From contig NC_135172.1 in assembly GCF_041146795.1 (NCBI RefSeq), positions 36,069,623 through 36,133,622 on the forward strand: a DNA stretch of 64,000 nucleotides. Direction: 5' to 3'. Source of the stretch: Maylandia zebra. Its lineage: Eukaryota > Chordata > Actinopteri > Cichliformes > Cichlidae. Positions 34,501 to 52,705 of this stretch are shown one piece after another (position 1 is the first letter of the stretch; every line of letters starts with the position of its first letter). The notes beneath the pieces are model-generated. The model saw only the letters and a program-made list of their open reading frames with translations, was not told the DNA's origin and made no database searches. A program made the translations under genes and the position numbers.

Positions 34501-37500
34501 ATGAGCAAACTAATGAAAACAGAGTGTTTGCCCAGCCTGAGCACATCTGCAGGATCCTGGACTTCAGCCCCATGGAGCAAATTCATTTTGCTACTTTACG
34601 CAGGTATGTTACACTTCATTTGAGTGTCCACAGTAAATGTAGGCTTCACTGTTCTGATCTTTGCATGCCTCTCTTCTTTTGATTTTAGGAGTGTGATTGG
34701 GAAGCCTTTTTACAGATACCATGATGTTCAGGCCGGTCAGGTTGTGGAGGTAGGAACAGAGAATCATCTTTTGTTGGAAACTTGGCTTACATGTAACTTT
34801 TGATTATGAAAGTTTGAGTCAATGAAGTCTTTCAATGCATTAAGAGGATAACATCGACTTTATTAGGCAAAAAGCAAACTCATGGTCTGTTACTTATTGG
34901 GACAAATTTTAGTTTGTTTTTGGAGAAAACTTAAATTAACACTCACTCAAATGAACTCATTAAGTAACGTATTAAGTCTTACACAATAAGTTTGTTTCTA
35001 TACAGAAGCAAATGGTACAAATATCACTTGTTTCTATTTCTTGACCACACCTGCGGTGTTGCTGTGAGGTTACTTTGGAACTTGTCTTTGCAAGAAAGCA
35101 ACTAAGTGTATTTCCCAAAATATCCCTTTTAAAAAAATCCTTCTACTCAGTTTAATTTTTTATTGCGTCAAACCAGAAATGGAAATTCTCCTTGGCAGAT
35201 ATGTTAAAAATATCTTTGACTTAGGAACTCCAGTTTAATAATTTAAAATAGTGATGCTGAATGGAGAGATGACGCACATTAGTTAGAATTGCTGTAAATG
35301 AGCCTGAAACAGAAGGTTTAAACTGTGCACAGTTAAATCCTCACCTCTCTTTATTGTTCCCTGTTGTCTGTGTTACATTCTTTTCTCTCAATGTTTCTCT
35401 TTCTCCAAGGGGACAGTGTCAGTCCTGCTGAGTCATGGGATGGTGGTGCATCTGTCTGACCACATTAAAGGTTTGGTGCCTCGAACCCATCTGTCTGACA
35501 TTGTCCTGCAGAATCCGGAGAAAAAGTACATGGAGGGCATGAAGGTCAAATGTCGGGTAAGTGCACTTCTGCCCTAACAAACAACTATAAAACTTCTGAT
35601 GTGAAGTTTCAGCTGTGAGCGCTGATTTGCTGTTTATTGTTCCACTGAATATTTGTGTCTGCACACTTTGTCTTCAGGTGCTGTCAGTAGATGCAGAGAA
35701 TAAGAAGCTGTACCTGACCAGAAAAAAGACTCTGGTTGAAAGCTCCTTGCCGTTGTTCCTGAGCTATAATGACACTCGTCCTGGTCGTGTGTCCCACGGC
35801 TATATCGTGAGCGTAAAAGACTTTGGCTGCATTGTCCGTTTTTACAATGGGGTTAAGGGTCTGGTGCCGCTCAGTGAGCTGAGCTCTGAGCCCATCGTTC
35901 GTCCCGAGGACATCTTCTACGTTGGGCAGGTAAGGTGATCGAATGTCATGTACACTGAGATTCCTGTATGGTCTTGATTTGTGTTGTTTCTGTGATGTAT
36001 CTCACAAGTTTGCTGGTCTCGATTGATAATCCAGGTGGTAAAGGCTAAAGTTCTTCAGTGTGATCCTGAAAAGGGAAAGATGGCGCTTTCATTTAAGGCA
36101 GTGGTCAAAAAAGAAAATGAGGAGACTGAAAAACCTGAGTTTGACTGTGAAGTGGGGAAGGTAAGAAGTCGTCTCTGTGGCGTGTTCAATTGAAAATATA
36201 ATCTTTTGTCTTATTTTTATTAATTTGTCTTATTTATTGTAGAGGCTGGATGCAAAGGTGCTGAAAAAGTCACTCAACGGTTTGGAAGTGGCCATCCTCC
36301 CGGATGAGATCCATGCTGTACTGCCTATGAGCCACCTGTCTGATCACATGTCCAACTGCCCTCTGCTGTGGGAGAGCCTGCAGGAAGGAGATATCATCTC
36401 AAAACTCATCTGTCCAAGCAAGAACAAGCAGAATATTGTATCCTTTTTTTCAGTAGCCTGCAGATATTTTGCAGATCTGACCACCCGATGACCTTTACTC
36501 AGCTTTGATTGATTCACTATGTCCTCTTGGGAAATTCATACATCATCTATTTTGAAAAATGTGTGTTTCCTTAGCTGCTTCTCATTTAAAGACTCTCACC
36601 AAGAAACCAACAGTGAGATGGTCACTGGAGGAAGGAGTGGTTGCCAAAGATTTCTCTGAGATCACTGTTGGACTTCAGCTGGTTGGCTGGATCAAAAATA
36701 TCATGCCCTATGGTGTCTTTGTGGAGTTTCCATACGGCCTTTGTGGACTTGCACCCAAATCAGTAAGTAAAGAACTTTTAATTTGTAAACTGAAAGGCTC
36801 ATACTTGTATAACAGTTATATATTTTCCTGGTTAAATTTTCAAATGTTTCTGCTTTTCCAGGCCATGACTGACAAGTTCATCCGAGATACGACGAACACC
36901 TTCCAGGTTGGCCAGACGGTCATTGCTAAAGTGACAAACCTCGATGAGGAGAAGCGGCGATTCCTGGTCACACTGAAGATTTCAGAGGTCATATCACCAC
37001 AGGGGGATGCCCAGACAAGACTCATTAATGGTCTTCAGGAGAGAAGAGCAGTCACTGAAATGTTGGTTATGAAAGGTATGTGTGAAGTCAATTAGATATA
37101 AATAGTTGCCTTTTGCTAAGTGTGTCAATAAACGCTGGGAGCTATAGACCCACGAAAGGCCAAATAAGATTTGAGTTGCAGAATTCCAGACATTTAGTGA
37201 GACTTAAGTTCCTGTTTTTGTTTTTTCTAGATAACAGTGAACTTCAGCAGCAGCTGGCTGCTCTGTCTGTTGGACAGAAACTGAAGCTGACTGTGGATAC
37301 TGTGAATGACACCGGTGCCACGTTTAAGTCTGATGCCTTGATTGGTGCTACCATTCTGGCCAATAAGCACCACATGATGGGTATGTACTGAACAGGAAAA
37401 AACTAAATATTTCTCATATTATTATTATTATTATTTTTTGCTTTGCTTTGGTCAGTGAAGCTTTAATTTTGAAGAAAATATTAAATTGGTTGGAACTTGT

Positions 37501-40500
37501 GGATCAAAAGCACAAGGTCAAATAGACGGGTGAGCTATTTAGTGTGTATGTTGTTTTCACAATATTCAAAACAATATTATATTATATCTAATAACAGATG
37601 AAGTATGAAGTTTACCGATTCATAACATCAGGAGGTTACAGAGAAGGTATTTTGTATGAAAGATGAGCTCATATGTAACCAAAAACTGTATTTTTTGCAG
37701 GTGTTAAACTGACCAACGGACAGAAAGTCGGTGCAGTTGTCCTTCATGTTGACATGCTTTCTGCTTGTGTCCATGTCTCTATCCTTTCCAAGGTGATGGG
37801 GAAGAAGAAATCTGTGAGTGTTTATATATATATATATATTTTTTATTTTTTTTTAAATTAGATCTATAAAAATATAAATCCACCATTTGATTGTAATGTT
37901 TTTAATTTTTTTATAGCTGGCTGAAGGGTTGAAATACACAGCAATGGTGCAGCACATAGACAAAGACTTTGCCGTCATCTCATTGGGTGACACGGCACAG
38001 CTGACTGTGATCCAGACTTGCAGCCACCTGAATGAGATATTCCTGTCTGAGTCAGAGAAGCTGAAGGCGGGCATGACTTTGTCAGCTGAAGTTATTGAAC
38101 CCAGCTGTCAAGAGCTGCAAGGGCTCCCTTTGGTGTCGTGGGAGCGCAGTATGCCAGAGCGAAAGCGCACAGCTTCAGAAAACCAGACTGGCCGCAAGGG
38201 CCACTGCTTTGGTGAAATCCTGCAGGGCACGGTGCGGACAGTAAAACCTACCTGCATCCAGGTTACCTTAGAGGATGGAAGCTCAGGTAGCGTGCATGTG
38301 TCTGAAGTGGTGGAGCCTGCAGAAGTGCGCCTGGGATCTTTCCCCACGTCATCAGTGAAAGTGGGCAGCGTGGTCACCGCCAGGGTTATCGGAGGACGAG
38401 AGGCTTCCAGTCACAGGTAATGATGGCTGTTGTGCCTCATTTTACCTGTTGGAGTAGACATATGATATGTATTCACTTTCTTTGTGTTATGTAGTAATGT
38501 AGATGTAATCGCAACCATTTCTGTTTCAGATTCTTGCCATTCTCCCATCCAAAGTTCACATACACCATTTCCGAGCTTACGCTGATACCCAGGTAAATGT
38601 ACAACACAAATAAACTTGCATTCTGGTTTTTATATTGCGTCACCTGAGCCTGATCATTATTTAATCCTAAAATATCCAAACAACCATCATTCACACATTA
38701 ACATCTCCAGCCTTTTCTGTTACTAAAATATTGCACGTGTGTTTAAAATGAGTAAAATTTGTTGCACTATAATTTTCATTGGGAATTTCACCCTCCCCAA
38801 ACTCTTGCATATTTTGTGCTTTTTCTGTTTTTCATCTTTTTGGTCTTTTTTCCCTCTCTGTAGAAAACTGAATGAGAGTGTCGATTTCAAACCAGTTACA
38901 GCAAAAGAAAAACTGAGCAGCTATACAGCTGGGGAGGAAATTACATGCTTTGTATCAAAGGTAAGCTTTGAAGATCGAGATGGCTGGCTTTATATTATTT
39001 TACAAGTTTTGCCCCAAACTTGAAGTGATTGTACATTTAAAAAATCCAAAAACAATTTCAAAGGAAAAAGAAAGCCAAAAAGCAAGCTTGGAATTTATGT
39101 CCTCTTTCTTTTTTCTTCAATGTCTTCATGTTTCTCTCGCCAGTTTAACTCAGACAGAAAGTCTTTGGAAGTCACAACTGATCCCAGTGTTTCTGGAACG
39201 GTTGAACTGCTGGCAATGACCACTGATCCTAAAGTAAGTTTGTGTCTTTGCAAATGTATAGGAAGAGCAAATGTTATTTGTAAAAGGTCAATCATCTTAC
39301 GCTTTGTGCTTATTTGAGGATATCGGCCACCCCGAGAAACTGTACAAGCTGGGCCAAGCAGTCCGTGCCAGAGTGGTAGAAGCGAGCTTCCCTCCTCATC
39401 GCTTTGTGCTGTCACTCACAGGTAAGAGCTACATGAGGACGATATAGCCTCAACATATAGATTAAGATGTTTCTAGGAAATGTGCAATAATGACATTTAT
39501 AATGATAAAGAAAAAATGTTATTTTATTTAAAAAAATATCTGCAAACCAAAATAAGGGCATTTTGCATCCTCCTGTTCCATTAAGCTGCTATCAGACTAC
39601 TGAAGTTACAGTTTGAATCTATTGCCACAAGGTGGCAGCAGCAGCAACATTATAGTAGTAGTGACACAGCATAAGTTCAATATAAGCACTAAAGTAGCCT
39701 AGCTAGGTGTTTTAGTGAAAGTGTAACATAACAGGTTAACATTTTAGTTAGCAGTAACTGAAGTAACTTAACTTCATTGTTGATTTAGCTCCATTTTTAG
39801 CTACTAAAGTTTTTGTGTTATGTTATTGTTGTTGGATCTTCTAGTTTTGAAATCTGTATCACATAAAATCGGGTTAATTTAATTTCTGGATTCCTTTTTT
39901 TTTTTTCTCCAGGTGTCCATAAACTGGAGAAAGGCAGCATTACTTTGGGGATAGTAACAAATATTCAGCCACAAACTGGCCTGCTGGTCAAACTTCCCTT
40001 TGGGGGCATGGGGACTGTTGCTGTCACAGACCTTGCTGATGCCTACAAGCCAAACCCACTGGCTGTTTACAACAAGGATCAGTTTCTCAGGTCAGTGTGG
40101 ATGATCTCTGTTATAGACCGTGTGCAGAAAAGAATAGTTTTAAGCTAATCTGCACTAGCTTCTGTTATCCAGTGCAAACTTTAATTTTGCATTTATTTCA
40201 TTGTTTTTCTAAATTACCAGTAAGCAAATTAAGAGTTAAAACTTTTTGAGTGTAACAACGTTAAACTATATTTATTTAGTGGCTACTGAAACACTACAGC
40301 TCCCATCAGCTTGCATGATAAAACAATGCAAGTGTTGCAGCAGCAGTAGATTTAACTGTAACCTGTTTTCTTCTCTTATAAAAACCGATTTTTCATCATA
40401 GCTGTGATGTCTGCTGCAGTGTTCAGTTCTCTCTGTCCAGCTGTTACAGTAATGTGACACTCGTTGGCCCACATCTGTGGAGCAAAAATCTGAAAAGCTA

Positions 40501-43500
40501 AAGTTAGATCTAAAAAAAAATTATTTTTTTTTAGAACTTTTCTTTTGGAGCAGCACCTGGAAGTTCTGTTTTCCCTTCAGCTTTTTTTTTTTAAATTCAA
40601 TATGTCAACCCACACTTTACCTTGTGGATTTCTCTTTTTTATTAGCTGTAATATTGCTGTGCCAGCTTAAATAGAAAAGACCTTTTTCAGTGGTTTAGTC
40701 AATACAAGTACATTTGTTATTTGAAGTGGAGTCAAAATTCAGTCTGCAGAATTCAGTTATGTGTCACTGACATGAAAATCTTAAAATATCATCACAACTT
40801 TAATCTCAAGACTTTCTGATTAAACATGTTTAGTGACTGTGAAGTAAATATTGATTATTTTTTATATTTATATTTATATTTTTAAAATATTTTTTCAGGT
40901 GTTACCTTCTCGATAATGAAAATGACAAGTGGCAGTTGTCTCTGCGACCATCAAGGTATGAGAAGGCATCGTTGTAAAAGTTTGATTTGTGATGATTTTT
41001 GTTAATAAAGCAATAAAAATGTATCGTGTTATAATGTGTTCCTCCAGGCTGAACCCAGACAAGGCCAAGCCAGCAAAAGACCCAGAAGTGTTGTCTGTAA
41101 ACAAACTGAAGGCAGGTCAGATCATCAGAGGCTATGTGAAGTCTGTTGGAGAGCAGGGAGTCTTCATCAGGTAACTAAGAGATCCATTCACAGCAAACTA
41201 ATGATTGTTTTTAGAAACATTTCAACATTTATTCTAACATTTCTGCTCTTACTTGTTATATCTTCTTACTGTTCTATATAATTGTCTTTCAGGTTGTCAA
41301 GAAGCATCATTGGAAGAGCTGAGCTCCAGCAAACCACCAAATACTTTGTTAAAAATCACAAAATCGTCTCTGAGCACCTGCCTCCCAACGCCCTGCTCAC
41401 CACCAAAATTCTCAGGTAAAGTCAGCTCAGAGTTCAGAAATCACTCTTCAGAATTTATGCTTTGTTACCAATTTTCTACACCGATCCAGCTTAGAATTAT
41501 ATCTTAACTGCCATTAATGTAGCATTTAAAAATAAAAGGGAAAAAGTTCATTATCATACCAAGTTTCAGAAGTTCTCTGGGACGGCTTTAGGTAGGGACT
41601 ATTTTCAGACTCCAAACTGCCATCCTACCATTTTAGTTTTTGCTATTCTTGTCTTCAGTATTGACAAGGAGGAGGAGTTTATCAACCTCTCGCTTCTCCC
41701 TGAGGACACCGGGAAGCCAGACGTCCTTCCAGAATCGCTCGGTCTGCCGCTGCGTCTCGTCAGAGAGGAGAAGAAGAAACAAGATAAGAAGAGCAAGAAA
41801 CGCCCAGCATCTGAGAGCGAAGAGGTGAAAAGACACATTCAGTTTCTTTTTTACTTTCACATGTAAATTTATTTCATTTCCTTGTGTTTTTTATTACATT
41901 GTTAACTCTTTCATTTTATGCTCTGATATTTTTGAATCATCACTTTGCATTTTTGACAAAAACAAGGCCATTGTTTTTTCATCTTCCATTTATCATCTTT
42001 GGGTCTGACAATAATAAATCCTGCACTGATCTTTGCCTAGGTGACTTTATATATGTATTGAATTGTGGTTTACGTGGGTCTTAATGGTTCTTCATTGGCA
42101 GATCTCAAAGAAAAAGAAGAAGGAATCAAAGAAGGCAAGAACTGATGATAATGATAGTGGAGTAGAGGTGTACTTCAGAGAAGAGGAGGATAAGGAAGAT
42201 GAAGGAAAACCTGCAAAAGTAAGCAACTGCTTATAAACCTTTACAGTCTTGTAAATCTCCATAGATTGGGTGATTTGAATACACTTAACCAGAATCTTAT
42301 GAATACGTTCTCTCCCTCAGCAGGTTACATCCAGTGCATCGTGTCCATCTAGACTGCAGGTGACAGCAGGTTTCTCCTGGGATGTGGGTCTTAGCTCCCT
42401 GAAGCCTGCCTCTGCAGCGCAGGAGGAGGACTCGAGTGATGGAGAAGACCAAGAGGGAAGCACTAAGGTGAAAAAAGAAAAAGATGTACATTCTTAGTTA
42501 GTGGAGAAACAGAACTTTCAGCACATCAGTTTACCCCTTAAAAGACCTCATTCATAATTTATCCATTCTCAACCTTTCTCGGCTCTATCCCATCTCCTTT
42601 TCCTTCCTGTGTTTTACCTTAAATGTGCTCTTTCCGCCTCCCAGCCCCAGAAGAAGTCTCGTCATGAGCAAGAGCAGGAGAAAAAGGAAGCAGAGAAGGC
42701 TTTGATACAGAGAGAGGCTGAGCTGATGGATCCAAACCTGCGGCCCCAGGATGCAGCTGCCTTCGAGCGTCTGCTCCTAGCATCACCCAACAGCTCGCTG
42801 CTGTGGCTCCAGTTCATGGCTCACCATCTGCAGGCTACACAGATCGAGCAGGCCCGCACTGTCGCTGAAAGAGCCCTGAAAACGATCTCCTTCAGGTAAT
42901 GGTAGACTTGTAGATGAATACACGCACTTAGCAACTTTATTAGTTACACGTGGCACACAGTACTGCTGGCTTAAGTCTGTATGATAGAGATTCAGCAAGG
43001 TGCTGGAAACATTGCGATACTGACATCATAGTGTTACACAGGTGCTGCTTATTTATAAGAAGTTCTTTTATTGTGGTGCAGTTCTTTTATTCCACCTCAT
43101 CCCAAAGGCTTTCTGTTGGATTTAGAAGCAGTTTGAGTTTTGAGTCAGTTCATGCTAATGCTTTCTCTGATAAAGGAGATATTTGACGACCTCCCCTGAT
43201 GAGTTTTGACACCTTAGTATATAACAGTAAACATGTGGTTTGGCACGCTTTAGAACAGTTTAAGGTTTTTTCCCAAGGGGCATGTGTATAGGCAGAGACC
43301 ATCTCACTAACATCTGATGCACACCCAGTCATTTTGTTCAATAAGCAGGCCTGAAATATGGCAGGAATTCCTCAGTTCAAAAAAGAGCTTCAAAAACTTT
43401 ACTCCTAGCAAGGTTCAAGGAAGTCAAGGAGATGTGTGGAAGTAGGGAGGCAGAATCAGGAACAAGTGAAGGTTTTGTTAAAGCTTTAGCTATCTTTTTG

Positions 43501-45224
43501 ACTTTAACCCCTGCTGCCACCACCTAAACAGAGAGGAACTAGTCACAAAAACAAGTTAAACAGAAGTTATCAAGCACACTCATATGCACGAGGATGAAGT
43601 GGCAACAAAGACATGCTGTCAGAACAATGGCTCTGTTGCACAGGGGCTTTCCTCTCTTTACTCACTGCTTTGTGTTAGGCATTTAATAATGTGCTTTCTA
43701 AAATAGTCAAACCAGCCTTTCTCACATGAATGCCTTTCTGCATTCAGATCACCTTTTTTCTGCACTTTGATGTTCACTTTTAACTGCAGCAGCTTTTGAA
43801 CTATATTTACACGCCCAAATGCTGCAAGTCTGTTCTAAAAATGGTTGACTAAATAATCGTAGTTTAGTCAACCAGTCAGCTACAGCAATGAGTAGTTGAA
43901 TTTGTTTAACTGATAAAGCGATCTCTGCATCCAGTTGCAAGAAAGTTTGTGCACAATTTAACTAAAGATGGTTAGATGTGTAAAATTGTGCCTGTTGTGG
44001 TTCAGGGAGGAGCAGGAGAAGCTGAATGTGTGGGTGGCCCTGCTGAACCTGGAGAACATGTATGGCACAGAGGAGAGTCTCAAGAAGGTGTTTGAGCGGG
44101 CAGTGCAGTTCTGTGAGCCCATGCCTGTATACCAGAAGCTGTCTGAGATCTACGCCAAGTCCAACAAAATCAAGGTACTTTCTCAGAAAATACCAAAATA
44201 TTTAGGTATGCATATTTAAATAAGCATCTGATATATGCACGATCTGTGTGTTGTTGACTCATTGTGGGGGTTTTTTGTACCCAGGAGGCAGAGGGCCTGT
44301 ATAAGACGATGGTGAAGCGCTTCCGTCAGAATAAGGAAGTATGGTTTAGCTATGGGACCTTCCTGCTTCAGCAGGGTCAGAGTGATGCTGCCAGTAATCT
44401 CCTGCAGAGGGCGTTGAAGAGTCTCCCTCCAAAAGAAAGTAAGAGGGCCTGTTTAAACATCTTGTCATACTAAAGTGATCATAGCGTCTGTATGTACAAT
44501 ACCTCCTATGTACATTTAATGTATGCTGTCCACCAATAACTTAGCGCTCATGGTTTTTGCAGTTATTCTTAAATATTAGGGTGGCTGTTTATACAGTTGC
44601 ATCCCACCACCCAACACCACCACTAGCACTGAAACTGATGCAATATTTTTAACAATTCCCATTCTTTTCACCTGTCAAAGCTGTGTTTTTCTACAGGACG
44701 TAACCTTTTCTGTGTTCTCATCCTCTTCTCTCAGGTGTGGATGTGATCGCCAAGTTCGCTCAGCTGGAGTTTCGTTACGGTGATGTAGAGAGAGGTCGCA
44801 ACATGTTTGACAAAGTCCTGAGCACATACCCAAAACGTACCGACCTGTGGTCTGTTTTCATCGACCTCATGGTCAAACATGGATCGCAGAAGGAAATCAG
44901 GTGAACAGAAACTTTCTTTTCATCGTCATGGTTACCATACGTTATTCCATATGCTATAGCGTCTGTGTTCCTAAACAGTTACACACTCATAAGAACTGAC
45001 ATGTGAGATGGATAAGTGTGTAATATTGTATTACAACTTCTGCCTCTTTCAGAGCGCTCTTTGATCGAGTGATCCACCTGAGTGTTTCTGTGAAGAAGAT
45101 CAAGTTCTTCTTCAAGCGTTACCTGGAATATGAGAAGACACATGGCACCCCTCAGAGCATCCAAGCAGTAAAAGAAAAGGCCATTGAGTTTGTGGAGGCT
45201 AAAGGCACAGAGGGTACCAAGTAA
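31545..45224 (+). CDS. pdcd11: PDCD11 / RRP5, rRNA-processing scaffold with S1 repeats
   Basis: RRP5 is a nucleolar scaffold needed for early pre-rRNA cleavages and both ribosomal subunits. I joined 35 coding exons into 1805 codons (human about 1870): 31545-31646, 32313-32456, 32628-32792, 33100-33261, 33341-33461, 33638-33813, 33935-34042, 34157-34369, 34479-34603, 34689-34749, 35410-35556, 35678-35929, 36035-36160, 36243-36437, 36592-36762, 36862-37075, 37231-37380, 37701-37813, 37917-38416, 38530-38592, 38864-38960, 39144-39233, 39319-39421, 39913-40090, 40899-40955, 41048-41170, 41293-41415, 41659-41824, 42102-42218, 42324-42467, 42645-42895, 44006-44174, 44285-44438, 44735-44900, 45053-45224. 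Phases agree at every junction. N-terminus [13 protein letters not shown], then a Lys-rich segment, about a dozen S1 RNA-binding repeats (typical [11 protein letters not shown] and [17 protein letters not shown]), a charged linker (exons 28-31), and C-terminal HAT/TPR repeats ([29 protein letters not shown]). The intron after 36437 is U12-type. Poly(A) signals are at 45495 and 45530. Confidence 0.97.
31860..32234 (+). other. Unexplained open frame in pdcd11 intron 1
   Basis: A 124-codon frame lies inside pdcd11 intron 1, with an acceptor-like GCCAG before ATGTACAGTG (about 31911) and GAG|GTTAGG, a donor-like site, at about 32172. The peptide includes [20 protein letters not shown] and [17 protein letters not shown] recognise no family. 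It shares the 19-base word ATCTGCTCTTTGCCACACC (32137-32155) with pdcd11 exon 4 (33103-33121), in a different frame. It may be chance, a relic of a mobile element, or an optional exon. Confidence 0.25.
36438..36591 (+). other. pdcd11: U12-type (minor spliceosome) intron of pdcd11
   Basis: The donor is GTATCCTTTT, the U12 consensus GTATCCTT. A U12 branch-point match TTCCTTAGC (consensus TTCCTTAAC) is at 36567-36575, its A 18 bases before the intron end, and the acceptor is AAAG|ACTCTC. Using this acceptor keeps the frame (NI|TLTKKP), whereas the more obvious TTAG at 36571-36574 would give a stop after four codons. There is no usual polypyrimidine tract before the acceptor. All signs fit a GT-AG U12 intron. 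Confidence 0.85.
42321..42326 (+). other. pdcd11: NAGNAG tandem splice acceptor at pdcd11 exon 30
   Basis: The acceptor reads CCCTCAGCAGGTTACA, so splicing may occur after the first or the second AG. The first choice adds one Gln codon (exon start 42321), the second starts exon 30 at 42324. Both keep the frame. The variation falls in the charged linker before the HAT repeats. Confidence 0.7.
42919..43345 (-). mobile_element. Tc1-like transposon relic in pdcd11 intron 31
   Basis: The left end TACACGCACTTAGCAACTTT and following TATTAGTTACAC resemble the terminal repeat of a Tc1-like fish family. Soon after, words such as ATTCAGCAAGGTGCTGGAAA and CACCTCATCCCAAAGGC match the complement of the 3' part of that family's transposase gene (minus strand). 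The right end and most of the transposase are missing or too decayed to read. Confidence 0.6.
43346..44005. other. Rest of pdcd11 intron 31
   Basis: Unremarkable intron sequence with a short minus-strand open frame (43749-43940) that shows no motif. The acceptor at 44004-44005 follows a TGTTGTGGTTCAG context. Confidence 0.4.
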
Positions 45225-45555
45225 AGTCCAGATATATGCAGGCAAACACCTTATAAATGCAGGTGGACACACGTGACTTGCTGTGTACTTGTATCCTCAG
45301 ATGAGGAGGAGCATTTTCCTCAAAATGACCAATATTTTAGCTTGTAATTAAGTTTTTTGTAATAGTTGTGGACTCTTGAGTGTTGAAATTGTATGCTACA
45401 CAATACTGTGGGTCTATAAAACAAGTTTTGTATGATAATGAGTAAATCATGTCACGATGATTGCTGATTGTTTGAACAGATTTATAAAAGCTTCAATAAA
45501 ACCTTTGTCAGTTGACTCGTTGACCTTTCAATAAATCCAAGGCTGTTACAATACA
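45225..45555 (+). other. pdcd11: pdcd11 3' UTR and poly(A) signals, converging with rnf122
   Basis: AATAAA occurs at 45495-45500 and 45530-45535 after the pdcd11 stop. The nearest minus-strand AATAAA for rnf122 is the complement of 45568-45573. Cleavage 15-30 bases beyond each signal would place the two 3' ends at about 45515-45560 and 45540-45555, so they abut or overlap slightly. Confidence 0.65.
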
Positions 45556-45567
45556 TTACATGACGCT

Positions 45568-46314
45568 TTATTTAAAATACAAAAGGACAATATATATATA
45601 GGGAGACATTACATACAATACATACAGGCAAGACTAGTTTTCTATCAGTCTTTTTTTTTTTTTTTTTTTTTTAAAGGGAAAAGGGCCTGGGACACAATCG
45701 GTAACAACATCATCTACTTAAATCGTCGCGGTTGTAATCCGGCTGGTCTGTTTCAGCCAGAGGGTGTAGCTGCCTCTGGCTCCTGGAGCATTTCACCTAA
45801 ATTGGCAGTATTGAAGATGCATGTATGGCACAGGGTTATAGGGTGATTGACGTGGTTTGTGCTGGCTGTATTGGTAACACCCCTGAGATATTAGAGGTAT
45901 CCATACTGATCCTGTAATTTGATGTCCTGCTCAATGCCAGTAGAGTCATTTCTCTCCGGCAGTGTTGCACCAGTCGTCCAGTGACAGTGGCAATGATCCA
46001 ACTTTCTATTGCTGCTCCTTTTCCTGTCTTTTTTTTTCTTTTTTTGGTGAACAGTGCAACATGGAAGTAGAACTAGGAGCATTTTAATGAAAGATCCTAT
46101 TCATTCACCCTTTCTGACTGATTTGACCAAATCATGTTGGTGCTATCAATATTCAGTTCCCACGAAAGCATAACTGCTCAAAGGTCAGCAGCAAAGCTGC
46201 TACTTGGGGCTCTTTAACATTTCTTCAAGATGACCCTTTTGTTCATCTTCTCTAGTGTATTTAATGTGTGTGTTTTCTGTAAAGGGAGTCTTTTCTCTTC
46301 TTCCGATGGCTCGT
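45568..46314 (-). other. rnf122: rnf122 3' UTR
   Basis: Sequence between the rnf122 stop (46315-46317) and its poly(A) signal (complement of 45568-45573). It includes T-rich runs near 45650-45674 and 46028-46046 on the plus strand. No coding frame of interest is seen. Confidence 0.6.

Positions 46315-52705
<6,391 letters not shown>

Noticed and set aside
36567-36576. TTAG acceptor for pdcd11 exon 15
   Set aside because: It would give an early in-frame stop with the phase-0 donor. The word is the U12 branch point, and the acceptor is 36590-36591.
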